Shown piece by piece: positions 9,101-13,234 of a stretch of 13,234 nucleotides of DNA. Location: positions 1 to 13,234 of the forward strand of contig JAQCER010000024.1 of assembly GCA_027618625.1 (NCBI GenBank), written 5' to 3'. The notes below the pieces were generated by a model. It did not search any database. It saw nothing but the letters and a program-made list of their open reading frames with translations, and was not told the DNA's origin. The first letter of the stretch is position 1. Each line of letters opens with the position of its first letter. The DNA comes from Verrucomicrobiota bacterium. Its GTDB lineage: Bacteria > Verrucomicrobiota > Verrucomicrobiia > Verrucomicrobiales > DEV007. The position numbers were made by a program, and so were the translations under genes.

Positions 9101-12100
9101 TTCCGCGCATAGGCATGTGCGGCAGCATGGAGCCGAAGCTGTTTGGCTTCTCGCTCTCCGGCGGCAACAGCCAGGCACAGTTCAAAATGTATGCGGGGCT
9201 GAAAGATCCCCAGAGCCCCGAGTACCTTGAACTGGTGCAATACGGCTTCTCGCCAATGCAAATGATGGCGCTCTCAGCCGCCAGCTTGACTGGAGGTGCT
9301 GCAACGATCGTTGCAGGCCTGATCCCCGCACCGGACCAGGCAATTGCGACCACACTGGTGACGATACCATCAATGGGACAACTCACGCGTGATGCCCTGA
9401 CGCGTCCACCGCAGCAGTGGGCAGCGCAACGGCTGGAGGAGACGCTGAAAAACTCACTGACGACGTTCGAGTATCGCTTTGCCCCATTCGGACTTGAAAC
9501 AACGCGGGCGGGTGGGCGCATCCTCTTCCCGTCGTTCGAGCATCATCCCCAGGGGCCGTCGGCAAAGTCTATTCCGACCAGTTGGCCGACACCAGCGAAG
9601 GTGCTGACGGCAGCGCTTGGCGATATCTTTGCCGAGAACCCCAACAACCGATTGTCCGATCCCTTCTGGACAGGCGAAGCGAAGGACTTCGCGGAAATAT
9701 TCGCAGGCGGCGACTACGCGAATTTGACCTGGCCGAACGATATATCGCTGGTCGACCACTATTTTCCGCGCGGAGGCGTTCTCGGTGCTGGCAGGCTCAA
9801 TTTGCCGGTGCTCCTGTCCGAGTCGATCAATGACAGCCTCGCCCCGCTGAGCCCCCTCATCACCGGCAAGGTTGTCCAGAACGGGGTTGAACGTAATGCC
9901 AGTGTTAGTGACAAGTTCGTCGCGGCGCAGACATTCATCACCGACAAGTTCCTGCGGACAAATCCTTCCGGTGCTCTCGCCTTCTACATCCCCGCGCCGA
10001 CGGTTCCAGGCGGTGGCGATTTTCCGCAGGACTTCAGCAGCTTCGCTGATGCCGTGCTCTCATTTGATCTCGACACTGTTCTTGCAAATGCCAGCCAGCA
10101 GGGGCGTGAAGAGATTCTCACGCAGTTCGACAGCGCCTTCATGGAAGGATGGCTCGATGCGGATATCCTCGGTATTCCAATCGTCGATGCCACTGTGAAA
10201 CTCGACATCGACGCCAGTCGCACCGAGATGCCAGTGTGTTTCATGGTCAATGCCCGACTCGATCCAGAAGGCTGGCTCGGGGCCTATTTCCCACGCCAGA
10301 TGGCACAGCACGAGAATGGAGCCGAACAGCCTGCGTTCATCGACTTTGATGTTCTGATCGATCCGCATCCAGCAGTTGCGGAATCAAGGATCCTCCGCAT
10401 GCGCGAGGACATCCGACGCACCATTCAGGAAAAGACATTGCGCGGTCAGAACGTCACGGGCGTGCAGGGAAGCGCCGTGGCGACGGTCGCGAACGCATTG
10501 TCAGCACTGTCGATCGACGATCTGCGCACGGAAATCGCCGCTTCGTTCCCGAGGGTCTACGGCAAGATCGAGGGACACGACATCACTGTCCCATTTCCCA
10601 ACGCTCCCGGCAGCGAAATGTTCACGATTGAAGAAGCGATCGTCGAGGCTTACTCGCCGTTTTACGACCTCGAGGGAGCGAACCGCGACACGCCATGGGG
10701 CCGTATCCAGAAGGAAGGTGGCATCGGCATGCGCGGGAATTTTGATGTGCTCGGTGGTTTGGTCCATGTTGATAACGCCGAAATCGTGTTCCATCCCGAT
10801 GATGCCTTCGCGCCTTCCATCCACGGTCAGTTCACATCAATGTCCGGCACGCTCGGAGGCCTTGCAACTGCCGATGCGTTGAGCGTGACTTTTGACTCGA
10901 ACAGTTCCGGAACCAACTTGAGCGTTGACGGTGCCCTGCCGTCGCTGAACCTGGGGCCACTCGCACAGATTTACACCAGAGATGAAAACAACAGGCCCAC
11001 CAGCATTCCGGTCAGTCTCGATCTTGCTGCCGACAATGGAAGCTGGCAGCAGGCGGGGATCAATGTCGGGCCGGCGATCATGGAATCGCCGCTCTTTGCC
11101 GCAGGCACAAGAGCCATTGTGCACAAAGCAGGAAACACGTCCCAGCCATTCAATTTCAATCTGACCGGCGCATGGAGTGCGGCGGTGACGATTGCGGGCG
11201 AGCAGAAGCTGCAGCTCAAAGTCGGCAACGACGTGATTGCCGAGCTTCGCCCCGGTCCGTCCGGTATTGGTCCGGCATTCACCGCTCAGATATCAGGTCA
11301 GGGCACCGCGTTCCAGAGTTTCACGATTTCCAACCTTCCGCTTGGGCTGGTGGTTCAGACCTATCCGAGAGAAGCTGCCAGCGATCTGCGGCGTCAGCAG
11401 TTCGTGATCGGAGCGCAATCCAGCGGGTCGCTCAGTGTGGATGCCTTGGGAAACTTCGCAGTCTCGGTCACCTCTCAGACACCCCGTAGTGTGACGGGGA
11501 TCAGTGGCGTAAATGAAGGTGTAAGCTTTGGCGCTGGCCATACAGTCACGGTTTCAAACAACGGGGTCGAGCTTGACGGCACCATCCCGAAGCTCACGAT
11601 TCCCGTGCTTGGCTCATTGAAGCCGCTCGCTGGCAGCTCCGCCATCGACGTCATTCTCAAGCTGACACACAGTGATGGAGGACTGTTCGCTATTGACGGC
11701 GCCATCCTCACTCTGACCGGCAACGGGCTTCAACAGGAGCTGACCATGGCGGGATCGCTGAGCACCAAGGTGCCATGGAGCGCGACCGTCACGCTTCAGG
11801 AGATTGCGGTCGCCCTCAGTCCCCAGCAGGATCTGATGCGCGTGCAACGCAAGCCAACAGGCGCTCAAATTCCGCCGCTGGTAATTACTGCTTTTTCAGG
11901 CAATGGCCTGACTGATTTCAGTTTCACTTCAATGGCAAAGATGAACTTCAGCGTGGAGTTCATGCCAGGGGCAGCATCCAATCACCCGTTTACCAAGAAG
12001 CTGGACTTCGATGGCAACACGCCCACGATCGGCTATAACAAGGCCGACGGTCTCAGCTTTCATCTTGGGAACGTGTCAGTCCCTGGCTTCGACTTTGGAG

Positions 12101-13234
12101 GACTGCTCAACGTCACGGCAGCCACCGGTGGCTCGATCGATCTCGCTGGCAATCAACTCATTGTCGTCATGCCGAATCCTGAGCTAAACCTCGCAGGTGT
12201 GAGTGTCGGTGGCCAGGTGGGAGACGTCATTCTCAATGCCAATGTGAGCGGAGTTCTGAGTGCTGCCATTGCCACCAATGCGGCCCGCCCGATCTTCTCC
12301 ATCGGCACGGAGGATTTCGTCCGACTCAAAGCGGGAACTCACAGCTTGTCGATGAATCTGCTCAACCCACTGACCACCATGGCGCTCGATGCCTCTGGTC
12401 AACTGCGGCTGAAACGGCCGGTTCTCAACAACAATGGCACCATCACCACTTCCACGACCAGCATAGACCTCGATCTCGATTTCGATGCCGCAGCCGACTT
12501 TGACTATGTCGTTCCCAAGGCGCTGCTGCCTCAGATCGCGCTCGGCTGGCTCGAAGTGAAGGCGGATGACTCGGGCGGTGTCACTGTCAGTCGAAGCAAT
12601 GGCGTCTACGCCGTGGACTTTAAAGACTGGGACATCCATGCCTTTGGCAAAGAGATCAACAACGCTGGCGACTTCACCCTCACAGCCGCCAACAGCGGCG
12701 ATGTGACTATTCCATTAAGTGCGCAGAACTTTGTGTTCGGAGGTGCCACCGACAATGAACGCCTCAACGCGAACGCCGCCCTCAATTTCAAGTGGAACGC
12801 CGCCACAGGAGCGGTCAATGTCCAGTTCCCGAACACCACGACATTGTTATTTCCTGGCATCAGCACACTGACAGGAACGCTGAGTTCTGGATTGAGCTTT
12901 GTCAGTGCGCAAACGATTCCCCTCAACGGCCAGTTTGATTACACCTTCAGCCGCAACTTCACCATCGGCGGGCTGAACTTCGGCAGCTCCTCATTCAACT
13001 TCAAGCGCGCTAGCAATGGCACCGTCACCCTCGCTACCAACGCCGACGATGTCCTCGGTCTGCCCGGCCTCGATTTCGATCTCGCCTCTTCCGCCGGAGC
13101 CACCAGCGCTACCTTCAGCGCCGGCTTCAGCGGCAACTTCTCACTCGGAGGCTGGCAATTCGGCAGTGCCGATGTCGACTTCGACTTCGCTATCAGTGCC
13201 GGAGAGAATACCGCCCGCTTCAAAGGAACCGCCA
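2458..13234 (+). CDS. Giant protein of unknown function, 3592 codons visible, open at window end (3' partial)
   Basis: Reading codon by codon from the ATG at 2458, there is no stop to the end of the window, so at least 3592 residues are encoded. This is the same frame as the preceding ORF, directly after its TAA. The N-terminus (MLQLGGDAASLG) is not a signal peptide, and no Shine-Dalgarno-like sequence lies at normal spacing; the nearest GGAG is at 2422-2425, over 30 bases upstream. An independent exported protein starting here is therefore doubtful. Content: helical (to about 3180), beta (3184-3620), long helical with probable coiled coil (3640-5430), large beta region (5434-7695), Cys-containing helical insert (7789-8460), beta (8560-8820), mixed (8821-10720), then a long beta-rich tail without cysteine and with degenerate repeats near the end. 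No enzyme motif was recognised. By style it is a continuation of the upstream protein, and a structural or surface role is inferred. Coding nature is strongly supported by the open length and coherent protein character; function is not. Confidence 0.85.
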   Translation, partial: MLQLGGDAASLGLDSAGVPSPITVLEGLPGLLQSVNDEGILDFDAPGLRVSLNGLIHQIERTTSLLGKAPDEAVTFARIPFEGLGVALQEAFNPGAFPIDLATGEEYNAEVLNSLLRGILVHERTRRRAFFAETGTPFVSDSSDSPFCRTLRQLITKAGGDPASPESSAHWQVMDEALVFLANEARILGEEADNTKLLLAQRIQRRVSRHLYLKKSAELLAGYRTIASRLWQRGGALAGTTPNLIDMYLPGDIKIREVAGSAKWNRATQHFSGCFSGRVQIPSTESFFTVKNASFDSRANFNLTAFGTIRLPKNKAKQVTIDVPERHPVVIAWQDATGLKLQGRAKATFPGGYHTSGYWSVNHPQYAFGFEGGGVKFDLADSMTGAYPTINSQKLQTLNMAALDEIGRYVTSLGQEWQGMASEVGAAELQAIPGVNSGAFGSPPAFDNPVVEVPFSDLATWANATKQSVVNLVLQELGGQAFQNAYNGSFIDARERMAAAVAELRAARDVVVREKSKVEMMIEWNEQIEELGAAVKREADRTTAAGGSANTDEFKELIMALSALAADTLEEVPDNDYAGILAAGQYLVTAEALNQQFGITEQTTNLELVRQKVDAAQGEFVKEFIDKKDDLTEEELEFATRIGLDLAANAAALGSENGTVLSEIGQLPVERLAKLNAAYADAVSKAANLQDCRAAIANANFNIAIPDGYNAAEQEQLRIRVLRLAEQRFDLVTELQLFGFSEVDPVPYAHDAMHAHLDFFECHMRMRARLNINVGKSGVETNPFLLRNKMQADYHTVSTQEGEKRAHNYQRFRSRGKRLVDRDRDTIEADTPIWLKLARAAKSQTLNLNASGSLDSLQAFLVGRIDELSNTPLDDAFVNESLGNAVAVLTELVQLAEAAETLIPNSTLRLQKLNAIAIVLDNLTIEFAKIAQTQRAIWYAGRYFELLVHSHAQFAADVSNPVAVAIVNATRKTVEASAAITAYFKGLVGTLEKDQFTFALPGDLRIPRLFGDLAFNTTTGNWSAGFGGRLEFPDIKRVDGTGGYFEIASATLDSESIFSLDLKTGGPVPFDFGDGTVKLDIESAFKVGGQFVPGSITSASAIGSLTTTDTSGNDVDTFAMNMAYSFNGDTNKHSFAFYFAAEDEIIISDDLVVFKTGVGTDVTTGNPGFDQATLYNNAVVGIWNKSREPQPDNWIPRQEDFEMIYGGQVFVALVNEGGMVRHEVGLRNGALSLPKRMKSRVCSANQGIIDEELNLPALVTVDDVTFGHSTANGLTMNGEVEFKNVSFAIDGFESTWVDVCSMTLIWDLQQRQFGFKNVDGYIGFPIAEETTLHAHLAKGNWTFGGLPTGQLGLQDSLTLVDLEYFEVTAQGAIPTGQPNAGQPRTFIDLGTNAAQGGQPANQFVRLGGSFLFSVDNVFSDRNGTNVPLNTAVDANLKVGLRDGFWPDPGDMEWDLDVVTISAVDPGGNGDVVLYLGQGYVGVVNPTLTLENPLQVFVPNFALQFGFGLRITPNGTSNAAGVTLSTAGSRLEFDGTAGSPYFVPGKSCYQYSPGSPDGEPQSLTGSDLPFMLEKLCIHYKNANGNEQARIPLLPTAPGQLSPFDPLNFEITVSASLALPPEAPIVSGRIDDIVLTLNDDGIPAMSLDGIGFGVDFSESCTGRAPLTIAGKVYVGGLQHPPNYFFSGKLKGSYKGNAFDVIVAFDCKGLRGCCFGLAGAEINIQLAYGFVLTGARGGLALDANTIDPCAFLSAFPINPGTGRPNPGASVECPVDLDPANCPLIDWNTLSALREANKDRGKLDTELALGVEKWKLKERLIQEGVQGAEAEMLVQDMSGDEVTEFKNDLAAMEAGGDPEAPENYCPGLGECPPAAVSIYCQPHPESFTEGSPYEGRTILKFSSIPESTIKLAGITPESIEALLFSMGVNVGITAGQLQQLSLLSADQIRTWVDNVTPRIPDGAIPFLSDDAKNAANQRVEQALQELEDGLVEAFLTTMCAVKFDKIAVPVGVQPATHYAGIIYEFIRETAYAGIECPELTIRLEGSFSYTGVASFASITGGVVLSSNGNGGIVGSVNVFGVPVGQARCFIAQTDKFGNPTMPAICGEIVGKIGPLEFGSVAGLLDCPECTTKLFNTFTTLAGSLQSEYTYQIMRRLDLGADNDLVLPGGTTSDYFSLLNTKDEQMAFMSAMVQFPPVTAVGNYADEFIDFLSALADTVVPRIGMCGSMEPKLFGFSLSGGNSQAQFKMYAGLKDPQSPEYLELVQYGFSPMQMMALSAASLTGGAATIVAGLIPAPDQAIATTLVTIPSMGQLTRDALTRPPQQWAAQRLEETLKNSLTTFEYRFAPFGLETTRAGGRILFPSFEHHPQGPSAKSIPTSWPTPAKVLTAALGDIFAENPNNRLSDPFWTGEAKDFAEIFAGGDYANLTWPNDISLVDHYFPRGGVLGAGRLNLPVLLSESINDSLAPLSPLITGKVVQNGVERNASVSDKFVAAQTFITDKFLRTNPSGALAFYIPAPTVPGGGDFPQDFSSFADAVLSFDLDTVLANASQQGREEILTQFDSAFMEGWLDADILGIPIVDATVKLDIDASRTEMPVCFMVNARLDPEGWLGAYFPRQMAQHENGAEQPAFIDFDVLIDPHPAVAESRILRMREDIRRTIQEKTLRGQNVTGVQGSAVATVANALSALSIDDLRTEIAASFPRVYGKIEGHDITVPFPNAPGSEMFTIEEAIVEAYSPFYDLEGANRDTPWGRIQKEGGIGMRGNFDVLGGLVHVDNAEIVFHPDDAFAPSIHGQFTSMSGTLGGLATADALSVTFDSNSSGTNLSVDGALPSLNLGPLAQIYTRDENNRPTSIPVSLDLAADNGSWQQAGINVGPAIMESPLFAAGTRAIVHKAGNTSQPFNFNLTGAWSAAVTIAGEQKLQLKVGNDVIAELRPGPSGIGPAFTAQISGQGTAFQSFTISNLPLGLVVQTYPREAASDLRRQQFVIGAQSSGSLSVDALGNFAVSVTSQTPRSVTGISGVNEGVSFGAGHTVTVSNNGVELDGTIPKLTIPVLGSLKPLAGSSAIDVILKLTHSDGGLFAIDGAILTLTGNGLQQELTMAGSLSTKVPWSATVTLQEIAVALSPQQDLMRVQRKPTGAQIPPLVITAFSGNGLTDFSFTSMAKMNFSVEFMPGAASNHPFTKKLDFDGNTPTIGYNKADGLSFHLGNVSVPGFDFGGLLNVTAATGGSIDLAGNQLIVVMPNPELNLAGVSVGGQVGDVILNANVSGVLSAAIATNAARPIFSIGTEDFVRLKAGTHSLSMNLLNPLTTMALDASGQLRLKRPVLNNNGTITTSTTSIDLDLDFDAAADFDYVVPKALLPQIALGWLEVKADDSGGVTVSRSNGVYAVDFKDWDIHAFGKEINNAGDFTLTAANSGDVTIPLSAQNFVFGGATDNERLNANAALNFKWNAATGAVNVQFPNTTTLLFPGISTLTGTLSSGLSFVSAQTIPLNGQFDYTFSRNFTIGGLNFGSSSFNFKRASNGTVTLATNADDVLGLPGLDFDLASSAGATSATFSAGFSGNFSLGGWQFGSADVDFDFAISAGENTARFKGTA
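3184..3620 (+). other. Beta-rich module
   Basis: About 145 residues of strand-like sequence: DIKIREVAGSAKW, HFSGCFSGRVQIP, FFTVKNASFDSRANFNLTA, TIRLP, VTIDVP and WSVNHPQYAFGFEGGGVKFDL. Aromatic residues and Gly are frequent. It sits between two helix-rich stretches and contains one cysteine. Family not recognised. Confidence 0.4.
3640..5430 (+). other. Long helix-rich region with probable coiled-coil stretches
   Basis: About 600 residues dominated by Ala, Glu, Leu, Lys and Arg. A probable coiled coil lies at about 3925-4080 (RERMAAAVAELRAARDVVV, then VEMMIEWNEQIEELGAAVKR). Further helices follow to about 4740 and from 4960 to 5430 (AVAVLTELVQLAEAAETL, NAIAIVLDNLTIEFAKIAQ). At 4705-4770 there is a His/Met-rich segment (AHDAMHAHLDFFECHMRM). 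This may be an elongated stalk or spacer; no enzyme motif was recognised. Confidence 0.45.
5434..7695 (+). other. Large beta-rich region
   Basis: About 750 residues of short alternating strands with Gly, Asn and Asp turns: FTFALPGDLRIPRLFGDLAF, GGRLEFPDIKRVDGTGGYFE, VKLDIESAFKVGGQF, MNGEVEFKNVSFAIDG, FGFKNVDGYIGFP, LGGSFLFSVDNVFSD, LQFGFGLRITPNG, LALPPEAPIVSGRIDDIVL and FFSGKLKGSYKGNAFDV. The density of 'x-x-G-x-(hydrophobic)' strands suggests a repetitive beta-solenoid or layered sheet, but I could not define a clean period. Cysteines begin to appear from 7096. Confidence 0.4.
7789..8460 (+). other. Cysteine-containing helical insert
   Basis: This starts with a Cys-Pro segment (NCPLIDWNTLSALREANKD), followed by charged helices (LGVEKWKLKERLIQEGV, EAEMLVQDMSGDEVTEFKND). 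A cysteine-rich patch follows (YCPGLGECPPAAVSIYCQPH, 8035-8091), then further helices to about 8440. The cysteines are spaced as in small disulfide-stabilised extracellular segments, but no known pattern was matched. Confidence 0.4.
8560..8820 (+). other. Small beta module with GVPVGQA motif
   Basis: About 87 residues of strands: LTIRLEGSFSYTGVASFAS, GGVVLSSNGNGGIVGSVNV, FGVPVGQARCFIAQTDKFG, ICGEIVGKIGPLEFGSV. It is followed at 8821 by a CPEC pair (Cys-x-x-Cys). The FGVPVGQA element resembles LGIPIVDA further downstream at 10168, suggesting related modules. Confidence 0.4.
8821..10720 (+). other. Mixed helical/beta region, no recognised domain
   Basis: About 630 residues joining the beta modules. 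Helical parts lie at about 8840-9110 and 9400-9470. A small-residue-rich hydrophobic stretch lies at 9262-9324. Pro- and aromatic-rich loops cover about 9480-9800. A short beta segment with LGIPIVDATVKLDID lies at 10168-10215, and helices lie at 10380-10560. Cysteine occurs only at 9118 and 10237 after the CPEC pair at the start. No catalytic motif was seen. Confidence 0.35.
10723..13234 (+). other. Cysteine-free, beta-rich tail (open at window end)
   Basis: About 837 residues with no cysteine, rich in Gly, Ser, Thr, Asn, Val, Leu and Phe. Sequence is strand-like throughout: GNFDVLGGLVHVDNAEIVF, SVDGALPSLNLGPLAQIY, GVELDGTIPKLTIPVLGSL, LSFHLGNVSVPGFDFGG, LNLAGVSVGGQVGDVILNA. The recurring 'x-(V/I)-P-G-(F/L/I)' and 'F-G-(G/S)' turns suggest a repetitive beta architecture such as a beta-solenoid or a long grooved sheet of the AsmA/TamB style. 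That comparison is only by appearance. Confidence 0.45.
12736..13234 (+). repeat. Degenerate protein-level tandem repeats of 60-81 residues
   Basis: Anchors recur in frame. 'F-G-(G/S)' occurs at 12736, 12979 and 13159. The following 'N-F-K' or 'D-F-D' strand occurs at 12784, 12997 and 13177. 'F-P-G' or 'L-P-G' occurs at 12850 and 13060. The last two copies align best: RNFTIGGLNFGSSSFNF (from 12952) against GNFSLGGWQFGSADVDF (from 13132), exactly 180 bases apart. The first copy is longer because of insertions. The similarity is in the protein; the DNA copies are diverged. The array probably continues beyond the window. Confidence 0.6.

Noticed and set aside
1..13234. Alternative genetic code with TAA read as sense
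   Set aside because: Only one in-frame TAA is found in about 4410 codons; reassignment would predict many. TAG and TGA are also absent from the frame.
1..13234. CRISPR array, tRNA/rRNA, insertion sequence ends, terminators or promoters
   Set aside because: No evenly spaced identical DNA repeats, RNA gene motifs, transposase-like protein or intergenic gap was seen. The window is coding throughout.

Overview
The window is coding from end to end on the + strand, in one reading frame (codons begin at positions 1, 4, 7 and so on). That frame is open at the left edge and at the right edge. It contains one stop codon, a TAA at 2455-2457, which is followed immediately by an ATG at 2458. Taken literally, this is the 3' end of one gene (1-2457, 818 sense codons visible) abutting the 5' part of a second gene that is still open at the window end (2458-13234, 3592 codons visible). 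The protein on both sides of the TAA has the same style, and the stop falls inside a helical segment. The simplest reading is therefore one giant gene of more than 13.2 kb carrying a single nonsense codon, but a stop/start junction between two coupled genes cannot be excluded. I see no intergenic DNA, RNA gene, promoter, terminator, mobile element or CRISPR array.

The encoded product looks like a very large exported or surface multidomain protein of unknown function. From left to right I read: the end of a cadherin/Ig-like domain (about 1-180); a charged, proline-rich linker (181-315); a small beta domain of a type common in Verrucomicrobiota surface proteins (316-492); an Ig-like domain (505-786); a beta-rich region (787-1725); a helix-rich region spanning the stop (1741-3180); a second beta-rich module (3184-3620); a long helix-rich region with probable coiled coil (3640-5430); a large beta-rich region (5434-7695); a cysteine-containing helical insert (7789-8460); another small beta module (8560-8820); a mixed region (8821-10720); and a long cysteine-free beta-rich tail (10723-13234). 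The tail ends in degenerate repeats of about 60-80 residues.

Organism: bacterial, moderately GC-rich. The domain style and sheer gene size fit Verrucomicrobiota/Planctomycetota or a related group that carries giant surface-protein genes. This is inference from protein style only. There is no housekeeping gene to place the taxon. No catalytic domain was recognised anywhere, so a structural, adhesive or cell-surface role is the most that can be suggested.
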